NCBI GenBank assembly: GCA_902618855.1 | Contig: CACNCD010000003.1 | Coordinates: forward strand, 33,878 to 97,877 | DNA: 64,000 nucleotides | Direction of reading: 5' to 3' | Source of the DNA: an uncultured Pelagibacteraceae bacterium | GTDB lineage: Bacteria; Pseudomonadota; Alphaproteobacteria; Pelagibacterales; Pelagibacteraceae | Shown: positions 1-8,762 of the stretch, in pieces | Layout: each line of letters starts with the position of its first letter | Position numbering within the stretch: the stretch's first letter is position 1 | Translations under genes and position numbers: made by a program | The notes under the pieces: generated by a model | Told to the model about the DNA's origin: nothing | Database searches by the model: none | What the model saw: the letters and a program-made list of their open reading frames with translations, nothing else

Positions 1-804
1 TAGTTTAAAATTTAAATCATGGGATATATCAGATTTTCCAAAATTTTCTAAAACATCGTTAAATTTATGTTTAGATATAGATTTTAAAGTATTTTTCATT
101 TGTTTATCTAAATATCCATAATCTATTATTAAAAGCCCGCCATTATTAAGTTTAATTGATTTCGAAATATACTTTAAATATTTTAACGACAGTGGAGAAA
201 ATTCAATAAATTTTTGCCCACTGGATATTTTAAATCCAACTTTTGTTTCTAATTTTTTAACAGTTGTTAATAAATCTAATATTTTTGCTTTTGAAGACTT
301 TGAATATTTTATATTTCTTTCATACCATTTATTTTTCTTTTTAATAAATTGTTTTATTGGCAAAGCATCAAAAAATTCATTTGCTATAAATATAGTCGGA
401 AAATTAGGTAAATCGGTTAAATGATTTAACCATCTAATTTTATATTTTTTTAACTTTTTTTTTTGTATTTTTTTTAGGTATGAACTCTTTTCAAAAATGC
501 TAATTGAGCATGATTTTTGAATAAAAGGAAATTTTTCTAATGTTTTACATATTTGCAATATCATTTCACCGTTTCCTGATCCAAGTTCTACAAGATTGAA
601 TTTTGAAGGCGACTTTAATTCTTTCCAAAATAAAACTATCCAGATTGCAATAATCTCAGAAAATAATATAGAAATATTAGGCGCTGTTATATAATCTCCT
701 TTTTTACCAAAAGGATTAGCTTTCATATAGTAACCAGACTTTTTATTATATAGCGCCTCGTTGATATATTTATCAATTGGTGTAATTTTTTCTTTAAGTG
801 ACAT
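1..804 (-). CDS. MidA/NDUFAF7-family SAM-dependent methyltransferase, C-terminus cut by window edge
   Basis: The reading frame is open from an ATG at 804 to the window edge (268 codons), so the C-terminus is missing; family members usually have about 350 or more residues. My translation gives a SAM-binding glycine motif LVELGSGNGEM near residues 70-80 and the family hallmark ANEFFDALPIKQF around residue 140, followed by LLIIDYGY. Known relatives (COG1565) include mitochondrial NDUFAF7, an arginine methyltransferase for complex I assembly; the bacterial substrate is unsettled. The gene starts inside the last 11 bp of lgt, so the two are probably co-transcribed, as in other alphaproteobacteria. 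Family assignment is firm; substrate is unknown. Confidence 0.85.
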   Translation of the reverse strand, partial: MSLKEKITPIDKYINEALYNKKSGYYMKANPFGKKGDYITAPNISILFSEIIAIWIVLFWKELKSPSKFNLVELGSGNGEMILQICKTLEKFPFIQKSCSISIFEKSSYLKKIQKKKLKKYKIRWLNHLTDLPNFPTIFIANEFFDALPIKQFIKKKNKWYERNIKYSKSSKAKILDLLTTVKKLETKVGFKISSGQKFIEFSPLSLKYLKYISKSIKLNNGGLLIIDYGYLDKQMKNTLKSISKHKFNDVLENFGKSDISHDLNFKL

Positions 805-1564
805 TATTTTTTTTAAAAAATAAGTAAATTCCAAATATAAGGAATAAAAAACTAACTATTTGTCCCATACTAAGATTTAAAATTACATAACCAATTTGTG
901 GATCAGGAACTCTTAAAAATTCTATTAAAAATCTAAATATAGAATAAAAAATTAAAAATAATGATGAAATAACACCTGGCTTAGTTTTACTGCTCCTTAA
1001 AATAAAATTTAACAAAATAAATAAAATGATACCCTCAAAAAATGCTTCATAGATTTGGGTTGGGTGTCGTGGAATATTGTCTACAGCCAAAAATTTTACT
1101 GACCATAATATATCAGTTTCTTTTCCATAAAGTTCAGAATTAATAAAGTTTGCTATTCTGCCAAAAAATATACCAATTGGCGCTACGAGTGAAATTAAAT
1201 CTAGAAAAATATATGAGTTAACTCCATGTTTTTTACTAAATAAAAAGGTAGCAATTATTACCCCTATCAAGCCACCATGAAAGGACATGCCACCATTCCA
1301 AATCATAAAAACTTCTAAAATGTTATCTAAATAGTATTTAAAATTATAGATTAATACATAACCTAATCGTCCACCTATAATAATTCCTATAATTATATAA
1401 GCTAATAAATCATCGAATAAATTAGCAATTTTAATATCTACGATTAATTTCTTTTTGCAGTATAACCAACCTAAAACAATTCCTAAAATATAAGCTATTG
1501 AATACCATCTGACTTGAAAGTAATTAAAATCAAATGCAACTGGGTCAAAATTGTTTATAAACAT
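794..1564 (-). CDS. lgt: Prolipoprotein diacylglyceryl transferase
   Basis: A 256-residue, polytopic inner-membrane enzyme that transfers diacylglycerol from phosphatidylglycerol to the lipobox cysteine of prolipoproteins, the first step of lipoprotein maturation. The sequence shows the HGG motif (MSFHGGLIG, about residues 93-101) and the Lgt signature GRIANFINSELYG (about 135-147), plus about seven hydrophobic segments. Length is typical of the family, slightly short. It is followed by the MidA-like gene with an 11 bp overlap and is divergent from ubiK across 45 bp, which must contain both promoters. Its lipoprotein clients in this window include BamD, which has a clear lipobox. Confidence 0.96.
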   Translation of the reverse strand: MFINNFDPVAFDFNYFQVRWYSIAYILGIVLGWLYCKKKLIVDIKIANLFDDLLAYIIIGIIIGGRLGYVLIYNFKYYLDNILEVFMIWNGGMSFHGGLIGVIIATFLFSKKHGVNSYIFLDLISLVAPIGIFFGRIANFINSELYGKETDILWSVKFLAVDNIPRHPTQIYEAFFEGIILFILLNFILRSSKTKPGVISSLFLIFYSIFRFLIEFLRVPDPQIGYVILNLSMGQIVSFLFLIFGIYLFFKKNNVT

Positions 1565-1609
1565 TTTAATTATTTAGATTTAGAGTATATTAGATTTTAA
1601 TAGGAATGT

Positions 1610-1861
1610 ATGTCAAAATCAAAATTTGTGATTGATAAATTAGCTAAATTATTCGAACAGGGCCTAGTATCTTATAAAGATCTCAGCGCTGAAATTTTAA
1701 ATATATTGAAATCAAAAAGGGATGAAATAATTTTTAAAATGAAAATAACAAGCAAAGAGGAAACTGATGTTCAAAATCAGAGAATCGAAAATTTAGAAAA
1801 AAAAATTGAAAAAATTGAGAAAAATCTCAAAACAAAGTTTAAAAAGGGAAAAAAACTTTAA
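1610..1861 (+). CDS. ubiK: UbiK/BMFP-family accessory protein
   Basis: An 83-residue protein matching the BMFP/YqiC (UbiK) family: a short amphipathic N-terminal helix followed by a C-terminal coiled coil (QNQRIENLEKKIEKIEKNLK, about residues 56-75) ending in a lysine-rich tail. In Enterobacteria UbiK assists ubiquinone biosynthesis; Brucella BMFP was described as membrane-fusogenic. An AGGA ribosome-binding sequence lies just upstream of the ATG. Divergent from lgt, a common alphaproteobacterial arrangement. The end overlaps the convergent sensor kinase gene by 23 bp. Family identification rests on architecture and synteny more than on strict residues. Confidence 0.75.
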   Translation: MSKSKFVIDKLAKLFEQGLVSYKDLSAEILNILKSKRDEIIFKMKITSKEETDVQNQRIENLEKKIEKIEKNLKTKFKKGKKL

Positions 1862-3152
1862 CTCTTAAACCTTCATGTGGGGATTTTTCTAAAATAATAT
1901 TTCCGCCGTGCGACCTTACAATGTCAGAAGCTATAGACAATCCTAAACCAACACTAGATTTTGCACCACCACGACTTTTATCTATTTTATAAAATGGTTT
2001 GAAAACATTGTCATATTCTTTTTCATCTATTCCTGGCCCGTCGTCATCGATAATTATTATATTATTATTATTGGTTTTATTAAGTTGAATATGAACTTTT
2101 TTTGCATATTTAGTACTATTTTCGATAAGGTTATTTATACATCGTGTAATTAAATTTTTTCTTCCATGCATATTAATACTTTCGTTAATTTCAGAGGTAA
2201 TATTATGATTTTCGTATTTTTTAATAATATTTTTTACCAAATCAGATAGGTTAAATTTTTCACTTTTTTCGGCAGATCCAGCGCTCGCAAATTGCAAGTA
2301 CTCATTGAGCATTTTTTCCATTTCTTGAACATCATCTGATAGTTTTTTCGAGATTTGTTCATCTTTAATAAATGCTAATTGCAATTTAATTCTCGTCAGT
2401 GGTGTTCTTAGGTCATGACTGATACCAGATAGCATTTCTGATCTTTGATTTAAATGGCGCATTATTCTTTTTCTCATTCTATCAAATTCATAACCTGCTT
2501 GTCTTATTTCTAAAGCTCCTGACGGTCTAAATTCGTCAATATCTTCTCCTCTTCCAAATTTAGCAGAGGCTTTAGCCAAGTTAATAATTGGTCTAGTTTG
2601 ATTTTTTAAAAAAATTAAAGCAATAGCAATTAATAAAATAGCTGGAAGGGTAATCCATAATGCAAAAATTCTTGCTGATGAATTTGTTACTCTATTTTTT
2701 GGGACAAAAAATTGAAAATAGCCATTTGAATACTTTATTCTTAAATCAATTATTTCTTTTATTGAAGTTGTATCAAACCAATAATTTACAAAGTGTGTTT
2801 TTAATTCTCTCCTTAAGGTTCTGTCCATTGGACTAAACCACCTCTCATGTTCATCTTTAGGTAAAATTTTATTTGGTATGTACTGTACTTTTATATTATG
2901 TGCTTTAGAAAAAAGTTCAGTTAAAGATTCTTTGTTATATTGATCATTCTCATAAGAGTCGTAAAAAAATTTAATCTCATTTGCAAGAGCTCTAGTCATT
3001 CCTTTATTTGTTTTAATCCAAAGACTATCAAAAAAAACTATTGAAATTGTTATTTGTAAAATAATAATTGGAGTAGCAACTATAAGTAACGCCCTATAAA
3101 ATAATTGCTTGGGCAAAAGATTTTTTATAAATTTATTCAATCCATAAAACAT
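1839..3152 (-). CDS. EnvZ-type sensor histidine kinase
   Basis: A membrane histidine kinase (437 residues from my chosen start). Two transmembrane segments flank a periplasmic sensing domain of about 120 residues; then a HAMP linker, the H-box SHDLRTPLTRIKLQL with the phospho-accepting His, and an HATPase domain with N-box NNLIENSTKYAK, G1 DDDGPGID and G2 SVGLGLSIA. A longer frame begins at 3206 but would overlap the response regulator by 74 bp; the ATG at 3152 puts MFYGL directly before the first membrane helix and leaves a 20 bp overlap. It should phosphorylate the PetR-like regulator encoded just upstream. The stimulus is unknown. Confidence 0.9.
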   Translation of the reverse strand: MFYGLNKFIKNLLPKQLFYRALLIVATPIIILQITISIVFFDSLWIKTNKGMTRALANEIKFFYDSYENDQYNKESLTELFSKAHNIKVQYIPNKILPKDEHERWFSPMDRTLRRELKTHFVNYWFDTTSIKEIIDLRIKYSNGYFQFFVPKNRVTNSSARIFALWITLPAILLIAIALIFLKNQTRPIINLAKASAKFGRGEDIDEFRPSGALEIRQAGYEFDRMRKRIMRHLNQRSEMLSGISHDLRTPLTRIKLQLAFIKDEQISKKLSDDVQEMEKMLNEYLQFASAGSAEKSEKFNLSDLVKNIIKKYENHNITSEINESINMHGRKNLITRCINNLIENSTKYAKKVHIQLNKTNNNNIIIIDDDGPGIDEKEYDNVFKPFYKIDKSRGGAKSSVGLGLSIASDIVRSHGGNIILEKSPHEGLRVKVFFPF

Positions 3153-3810
3153 AGCCCGACCCTCTAATTGTTTGAAGATATTTTGGATTTTTTGGATCAA
3201 TTTCAATTTTTTTTCTTAGTCTTGTAATTATAACGTCAACTGATCGTTCTTTGTCTATATCTATTAATTTTCCAATAGACTCTCTTGAAAAAGTTTCTCC
3301 AGGTGCATTTATCATTTTTTCAAGTATAATTTTCTCTGTATTATTGATTTTAAACTCCTCGTTATTTTTAACTATTAGTAATTTATTCAAATCTATTTTA
3401 ATATTGTCAAATTCAATAAATCTCTTCTGGTTTTTACTTTTTGTCTTATTAAGAATATTTTTAATTCTTAAAACCAATTCTTTTGGTTCAAAAGGCTTAG
3501 GAAGATAATCATCCGCACCTACCTCTAAGCCCTCAATTCTCTCCACAGCCTCTCCTTTTGCTGTTAATAAAATAATAGGTGTATTGACTTTATCTTTATT
3601 TTCCAGGGTAAATTCTAAACCACTTTTACCTGGCATCATTATATCAAGGACAATTAAGTCAAATTTTATCATTGATGTTTTTTCTTTAGCATCTTCAGCG
3701 CTATTTGCAGTAGTAATTAAAAAGTTATTTTCATTTAAGTATTGTTTAACTAAATTTCGAATACCTTCATCATCGTCAACCACTAATATATGTGCATCAA
3801 ATTTATTCAT
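3133..3810 (-). CDS. petR: OmpR/PetR-family response regulator
   Basis: A 225-residue two-domain regulator. The receiver domain has the acidic pocket at D12-D14, phospho-acceptor D56 in VLDIMMPG, and the conserved Lys in LPKPFEP. The C-terminal winged helix (about 130-225) ends in the OmpR-type RTIRGSGYVLW. Its gene lies between a MarR-type regulator and a sensor kinase with overlaps of 8 and 20 bp, so the three form one operon. The MarR-OmpR pair matches petP-petR of Rhodobacter capsulatus, which controls expression of the cytochrome bc1 operon; regulation of bc1 here is inference from that synteny. Confidence 0.88.
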   Translation of the reverse strand: MNKFDAHILVVDDDEGIRNLVKQYLNENNFLITTANSAEDAKEKTSMIKFDLIVLDIMMPGKSGLEFTLENKDKVNTPIILLTAKGEAVERIEGLEVGADDYLPKPFEPKELVLRIKNILNKTKSKNQKRFIEFDNIKIDLNKLLIVKNNEEFKINNTEKIILEKMINAPGETFSRESIGKLIDIDKERSVDVIITRLRKKIEIDPKNPKYLQTIRGSGYVLWIE

Positions 3811-4240
3811 TAATTATTTTTTTTAAAACATTATCAAAAAATAAAACCTCTTCAGACTTAGAGTTTAAAAAGGCTCTATAAATTCTTTTTTTTTGCACTG
3901 AAAATATTTCATTAAAAAGTTGTTTACCTTTTTCATTTAAAAAAACATGTTTGAGCCTACTGTCTTTTTTATCTTTTTCAAAAGAAATTACTTCAAGTTT
4001 AATCAAATCCTTTAAAATTCTGTTTAAACTTTGTTTTGTAACTTTAAGTTTTTTCATTAGTTCTGAAACAGTAATTCCTTCATAAATTGAAAGCAGATGT
4101 ATAACTTTATGATGTGCGATCCCTATAGAGTGTTTATCTAAAATCTTTTTAGCATCGGCAAAAGTCTCTCTATAGCCCATAAAAAGCTTTTCTACGAAAC
4201 CTTTTAATTGTTCATCTTTTAAATATAAAAGTTCTTTCAT
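3803..4240 (-). CDS. petP: MarR-family transcriptional regulator, PetP-like
   Basis: A winged-helix MarR protein (145 residues from ATG 4240). Helices around HHKVIHLLSIYEGITVSELMKKLKVTKQSLNRILKDLIKLEVIS form the DNA-reading core, followed by the wing (KDKKDSRLKHVFLNEKG), here cited in part. An upstream ATG at 4303 exists but would add a hydrophobic, unconserved 21-residue leader and run to within one base of ilvE, so I prefer 4240. First gene of the petP-petR-kinase operon, divergent from ilvE across 63 bp. The MarR/OmpR pairing is what suggests PetP; ligand unknown. Confidence 0.8.
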   Translation of the reverse strand: MKELLYLKDEQLKGFVEKLFMGYRETFADAKKILDKHSIGIAHHKVIHLLSIYEGITVSELMKKLKVTKQSLNRILKDLIKLEVISFEKDKKDSRLKHVFLNEKGKQLFNEIFSVQKKRIYRAFLNSKSEEVLFFDNVLKKIINE

Positions 4241-4303
4241 TATTGGTAAGTTATATTGACATATTATATATACAAAGATATTTTTTTGGATAAATAAAAT
4301 CAA

Positions 4304-5185
4304 ATGATAGATTACGGCAAAAGAACAGGTAAGATTTGGTACAACAATGAGCTAGTTGATTGGCAAGATGTAAAATTACACGTCTTAAGTCATGGTTTAC
4401 ATTATGCAAGCTGTGTTTTTGAGGGAGAAAGAGTTTATGATGGATCCATTTTTAAACTTGAGGAACATACCTCCCGATTTTTTCATTCCGCTAAAAGAAT
4501 GGGCTTTGAAATACCCTATTCGGAGAAAGATATAAACAGCGCTTGTAATAAAATTATTTCAGTTCAAAACGTTCAAAATGGTTATGTAAGACCAGTGGCT
4601 TGGAGAGGCAGTGAGATGATGGCTATTTCTGCACAGCAAACTAAAATTCATGTAGCTATTGCTACTTGGGAATGGGGATCTTACTTTGATCCCAAGCTTA
4701 AGATTGATGGTATAAAATTAAATATTTCAAAATGGAGAAGACCTGCTCCGGATACTATTCCTTGGGATACAAAAGCCTCAGGACTTTATATGATATGCAC
4801 TTTATCAAAACACGAAGCGGAACAACAAGGGTATAGCGATTCATTAATGTTAGACCATGAGGGCAATGTTGCAGAAGCTACAGGCGCTAATATTTTTTTT
4901 AAAGATAATGAAGGAAACTTACATACACCTATTCCCGATTCTTTTTTAGATGGCATCACTAGAAGGACAGTAATTGAAATTGCAAAATCAAAAAAAATAA
5001 AAGTTATCGAGAGAAAAATATCACCAGATGAATTATCAAAATTTGTTGGGTGTTTTTTAACTGGTACAGCCGCAGAAGTTACTCCAGTGTCATGTATTGA
5101 TAAATTTAAATTTAAAGTTTGTAGTACAATTTTAGATTTAAATGAAAGTTATCAGTCGTTAGTAAGAAAAAAGAAAGCCGCTTAA
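4304..5185 (+). CDS. ilvE: Branched-chain amino acid aminotransferase
   Basis: A 293-residue fold-type IV PLP aminotransferase for the last step of leucine, isoleucine and valine synthesis. K157 in DTKASGLYM is the expected PLP-binding lysine, followed by the class IV signature around EGNVAEATGANIFF and the loop LDGITRRTVIEIA. The N-terminal SHGLHYASCVFEGERVYDG is typical of IlvE and separates it from D-amino acid aminotransferases. Adjacent to petP as in other alphaproteobacteria. The 3' end overlaps convergent pgsA by 4 bp. Confidence 0.93.
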   Translation: MIDYGKRTGKIWYNNELVDWQDVKLHVLSHGLHYASCVFEGERVYDGSIFKLEEHTSRFFHSAKRMGFEIPYSEKDINSACNKIISVQNVQNGYVRPVAWRGSEMMAISAQQTKIHVAIATWEWGSYFDPKLKIDGIKLNISKWRRPAPDTIPWDTKASGLYMICTLSKHEAEQQGYSDSLMLDHEGNVAEATGANIFFKDNEGNLHTPIPDSFLDGITRRTVIEIAKSKKIKVIERKISPDELSKFVGCFLTGTAAEVTPVSCIDKFKFKVCSTILDLNESYQSLVRKKKAA

Positions 5186-5766
5186 TTTTTTTTATCTTCA
5201 GAAATAGCATGATCTATACCTTTTCTGAGATATTCATATCCTGTGAATAGAGTTAAAAAGGCTGAAAGCCACAACAAAATAATCCCTATAGTTTGAGCAT
5301 CATAGTCTTGAAAATTTATTACTCTTTTTCCAGTTTCACCAGTAAGTAAAATTGAAATTGAGAACATTTGTAAAAATGTTTTTAATTTTGCTAAATTGGA
5401 AACTGGAAGTTTAATTTGTCCTTTAGCTAAAAATTCTCTTAAACCTGAAATTAAAATTTCTCTTGTTAAAATAATTATAGCGGCAATCACCTCAAAGTTT
5501 TTAATAGTTCCATCCATTACTAATAAAATTAAAGCTGCAGCAACAATTATTTTATCTGCAATTGGATCCAAAAGTTCTCCAAGCTTAGACTCTTCTTTAA
5601 ACATTCTTGCTAATAACCCGTCGAGAAAGTCTGTAAAAGACGCCACAATAAATAAAATGAAAGGAATTATATCACCGTAAAAACCTGGGAGATAAAAAGA
5701 AAAAACAAAGATGGGTACTATTATTATTCTACCAATAGTAAGAATATTTGGTATTTTAGTTTTCAT
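5182..5766 (-). CDS. pgsA: CDP-diacylglycerol-glycerol-3-phosphate 3-phosphatidyltransferase
   Basis: A 194-residue inner-membrane enzyme making phosphatidylglycerol-phosphate, the precursor of PG and cardiolipin. It carries the CDP-alcohol phosphotransferase motif D-x2-DG-x2-AR-x(n)-G-x3-D-x3-D: DFLDGLLARMF then GELLDPIADK (about residues 46-72), with about four to five hydrophobic helices. The N-terminus IPNILTIGRIIIVPIF is typical of PgsA. It lies 2 bp downstream of uvrC, a neighbour pairing seen in many proteobacteria, and probably ends that minus-strand operon. Confidence 0.95.
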   Translation of the reverse strand: MKTKIPNILTIGRIIIVPIFVFSFYLPGFYGDIIPFILFIVASFTDFLDGLLARMFKEESKLGELLDPIADKIIVAAALILLVMDGTIKNFEVIAAIIILTREILISGLREFLAKGQIKLPVSNLAKLKTFLQMFSISILLTGETGKRVINFQDYDAQTIGIILLWLSAFLTLFTGYEYLRKGIDHAISEDKKN

Positions 5767-5768
5767 AT

Positions 5769-7604
5769 TTATTCGTGAAAAAAATTATATATCTTTTTTG
5801 CAACTTTTTCCTCTACACCATCTACAGACTTTATCTCATCAAGACTTGCAGATTCTACGGCTCTAGCTGAACCAAAATGATTTAAAAGCGCTCTTTTTCT
5901 TATTGAACCAATCCCCTCAATTTGATCTAGAAGAGATTTACTTAAGCCTTTTTTTCGTCTTAACCTATGTGCACTGATTGCAAACCTGTGCGCCTCATCT
6001 CTTATTCTCTGTAAAAAAAACAATGTTGGTTCATTTTTCTCAAATTTAAACTCTTTTCCATTATGAAAAAAACTTTCATTTCCGCTATTTCTAAATTTCC
6101 CTTTTGCTATTGCAATAACAGGAATGTCGTATAGTCCTAATTCATTAAGTGTATCTCTTGCACTAGAATATTGGCCTTTTCCACCGTCTATCAAAACTAA
6201 ATCAGGAAATGTTAGGTAATTTTCTTTCTCATGCATCGCTCTCTTAAACCTTCTATTTAAAACCTCTTTTATCATGCCATAGTCATCTTGTTCATTTTTT
6301 TGTAATTTTATATTAAATTTTCTATATCTTTTTTTAATAAAACCTTCTTCTCCATAAGTAATTAATGCTCCAACACTATTCGTACCTTGCATGTGACTAT
6401 TATCATACACTTCAATCAAACTTATATTGGAATGCAGGTTAAATTTTTGCGCAATCTCTTCGAAAAAGTTTTTATTATTTTGACTTTCATATATTTTACG
6501 GTTCAAACTTTCTTTAGCATTTTTAATTGCTAACTCTACAATTTTTAATTTTGTTCCTTTTTTTGCAATGGAAATTGAAACATTTTTATTTTCTTTTTTT
6601 GAGAAAGTTTTTTCTAGTAAATCTTTTTCCTTAATTTGATGGCTTAGAATCAATGTTTGTGGGGCATTTTTGTTTTCATAAAATTGTGCAATAAAAGAGT
6701 TGATAATATCTTCTAACTTGTCATCTGGATCATGTTTTGGAAAAAAAGCCTGATTGCCCCAATTTTGTTTTGATCTGTAAAAAAAAACTTGAATACAGGT
6801 CTTTCCAGACTCCTTAAAACCCGCAATAACGTCTGCCTCAACTAAATTTGCTTCATTAACTCTTTGCGAAGATTGAATAATATTTAAAGACTTTATTCTA
6901 TCTCTAAGTATCGCTGCTTTTTCGAAATCTAAATCTTCACTAGCCTTTTCCATTTGATCAGAAAGATTTTTTTGAATTTTCCTCGATTTTCCTGAAACGA
7001 ACTCGATAGCACTATCAACCGTTTTTGAATAATCTGTTTTTTCAATATATCCAACGCATGGTCCTGAACATCTTTTTATTTGATATAAAATACAAGGCCT
7101 TTCCCTTTTTTTAAAAACTGCGTCGTCACATACTCTTAATTGGAATATTTTTTGAATCATTTTAATTGTCCAGTTTGCTGATCCTGCAGATGCAAATGGT
7201 CCGAAATAAAAACCATCTTTGTTTTTTTTTCCTCTGTGCTTTGTAATTTGAGGCCACTTATCTTTATTTCCAATATAGATGAATGGAAATGACTTATCAT
7301 CTCTTAGAAGGATATTAAATTTTGGTTTATATTTTTTAATTAAGTTAGCCTCAAGAAGCAGAGCTTCGCTCTCGTTTGATGTTGTAGTAATTTCAATTTT
7401 TCTAGTTTGAGACAACATTCTCTCAGTCCTAATTATATGATTCTTTTCTGACACATATGATTTCAATCTATTAGGAAGATTTTTTGCTTTTCCAACATAT
7501 AGAATTTCGTTTTTCTCATTTAACATTCTATAAACTCCAGGAAGCTTAGGAATTACGGGTAGTTCTTTTTTTATAGCATCTTTGCCGATTTCAATATTTT
7601 TCAT
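5769..7604 (-). CDS. uvrC: Excinuclease ABC subunit C
   Basis: The dual-incision nuclease of nucleotide excision repair, about 611 residues from ATG 7604. N-terminal GIY-YIG domain ([19 protein letters not shown]), a UVR motif binding UvrB ([17 protein letters not shown]), the RNase H-like C-terminal nuclease ([17 protein letters not shown] and [10 protein letters not shown]) and terminal helix-hairpin-helix ([18 protein letters not shown]). An in-frame ATG at 7634 would overlap folB by 44 bp; the 7604 start leaves 14 bp and suits family alignments. Grouped with uvrB and two folate-type genes on the same strand. Confidence 0.96.
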   Translation of the reverse strand: MKNIEIGKDAIKKELPVIPKLPGVYRMLNEKNEILYVGKAKNLPNRLKSYVSEKNHIIRTERMLSQTRKIEITTTSNESEALLLEANLIKKYKPKFNILLRDDKSFPFIYIGNKDKWPQITKHRGKKNKDGFYFGPFASAGSANWTIKMIQKIFQLRVCDDAVFKKRERPCILYQIKRCSGPCVGYIEKTDYSKTVDSAIEFVSGKSRKIQKNLSDQMEKASEDLDFEKAAILRDRIKSLNIIQSSQRVNEANLVEADVIAGFKESGKTCIQVFFYRSKQNWGNQAFFPKHDPDDKLEDIINSFIAQFYENKNAPQTLILSHQIKEKDLLEKTFSKKENKNVSISIAKKGTKLKIVELAIKNAKESLNRKIYESQNNKNFFEEIAQKFNLHSNISLIEVYDNSHMQGTNSVGALITYGEEGFIKKRYRKFNIKLQKNEQDDYGMIKEVLNRRFKRAMHEKENYLTFPDLVLIDGGKGQYSSARDTLNELGLYDIPVIAIAKGKFRNSGNESFFHNGKEFKFEKNEPTLFFLQRIRDEAHRFAISAHRLRRKKGLSKSLLDQIEGIGSIRKRALLNHFGSARAVESASLDEIKSVDGVEEKVAKKIYNFFHE

Positions 7605-8010
7605 GGCTTCTTTTTTTTGAAATTTGAATACCAACAGAAGAACAATCTTTCATTATTTCAAGCTTTTCAATTTGAAGTGAAATTTTATCAATCCTTTTGT
7701 CTTTAAATAATTCATCAAAAACATCCTCAGCAAGGGTTTCTAAAAAGTTATAATGTTTATTTTTAGTTAATTTTTTAATTAACCTGACAAGCTTATCGTA
7801 GTTAACTATCGACTTTAAGTCTTTGTCGTTAGTAGGTTTTTTATCTTTGTAATTTGCTTCTAAGCTAAATTTAACTTTTTGAGGCTTTTGTTTTTCAAAA
7901 TCATAATATCCGAGTTTAAGATTTAGTATCAGTTCTTTTATAAGAACTTTTTTCTCATAATTAAATAAAGATTTTTCTAACTTGATAATTTTTAGATTAT
8001 TTTTTTTCAT
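7591..8010 (-). CDS. folB: Dihydroneopterin aldolase-like protein
   Basis: About 139 residues from ATG 8010, which overlaps the stop of the preceding SDR gene by 4 bp (ATGA). The T-fold FolB features are the [24 protein letters not shown] start, the conserved [14 protein letters not shown] segment and [16 protein letters not shown] with the catalytic-type Glu, each cited in part. FolB converts dihydroneopterin to 6-hydroxymethyl-dihydropterin in folate synthesis. The N-terminal extension of about 20 basic residues is unusual. A longer ATG at 8043 is possible but would overlap the upstream gene by 37 bp. Coupling with a pteridine-reductase-like SDR supports a pterin role. Confidence 0.8.
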   Translation of the reverse strand: MKKNNLKIIKLEKSLFNYEKKVLIKELILNLKLGYYDFEKQKPQKVKFSLEANYKDKKPTNDKDLKSIVNYDKLVRLIKKLTKNKHYNFLETLAEDVFDELFKDKRIDKISLQIEKLEIMKDCSSVGIQISKKRSHEKY

Positions 8011-8762
8011 TCTTTTCCACTCATAATATCTGGTGTTTGCCAATTTAAACTTTGTCCACTATCTAAGGCTAATACCTGACCAGTAATAGACTTATTTTTT
8101 ATAAAAAAGTCAACCGCATTACAAATCTGCTCAACACCTACCTGCCTTTTCAAGGGTGTAGCTAAATATTGTTTTCTAAAATGTTTCTCTGATTGTCTTT
8201 TATTCTTTAATGTTGGGCCTGGCGCTATACCATTGACTCTAATTTTTGGCGCTAAACTCATAGCGCTTGTTTTTGTTAAAGTATAAAGCCCAGTTTTACT
8301 CAAGGTATACGAAAAAAAAAAGGGTGTGAGTTTAAAAACTCTTTGGTCAATTATATTGATAATATTATTATTGTTCGCTCTAACATTCTTTGAAAATTCT
8401 TTTGAAAGAGTCGCGGGTGCTTTAAGATTAATTGACATATGTTTCTCCCAACTTTCAGAACTAAAATTTTCTATTTTATCATTCTCAAAGAGTGAGGCAT
8501 TATTAATTAAACAATCAAAATATTTTAATTTCGTTTTTGCAAATTTAATTATTTTTTTTACATCCTTATCTTTACTTAAATCAGCTTTTATCAAATAAAT
8601 TTTTGTACCTCTAAGAGATAATTTTCTTTTTAGAGCTTCGGCATTAGATTTTGATTTATTATATTGAATTACTATTTCTTTATTAAAACCAGACAATTTT
8701 TCAACTATCGCTGCCCCAATTCTTGTGGCTCCACCAGTTATGATTATCTTTTGTGCTTCCAT
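8007..8762 (-). CDS. folM: Pteridine reductase-like SDR (FolM/PTR1 type)
   Basis: A 251-residue short-chain dehydrogenase. The cofactor loop reads TGGATRIG (residues 9-16), fitting the TG-x3-R-x-G pattern of pteridine reductases rather than the usual TG-x3-G-x-G. The active site keeps Tyr and Lys (SYTLSKTG), while the usual catalytic Ser is replaced by Asp in NIIDQRVFK, 13 residues before the Tyr; this Asp-x12-Tyr-x3-Lys layout is that of Leishmania PTR1 and bacterial FolM. Predicted NADPH-dependent reduction of dihydropterin/dihydrofolate. Overlaps uvrB by 19 bp and folB by 4 bp. Other SDR substrates cannot be excluded. Confidence 0.75.
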   Translation of the reverse strand: MEAQKIIITGGATRIGAAIVEKLSGFNKEIVIQYNKSKSNAEALKRKLSLRGTKIYLIKADLSKDKDVKKIIKFAKTKLKYFDCLINNASLFENDKIENFSSESWEKHMSINLKAPATLSKEFSKNVRANNNNIINIIDQRVFKLTPFFFSYTLSKTGLYTLTKTSAMSLAPKIRVNGIAPGPTLKNKRQSEKHFRKQYLATPLKRQVGVEQICNAVDFFIKNKSITGQVLALDSGQSLNWQTPDIMSGKE

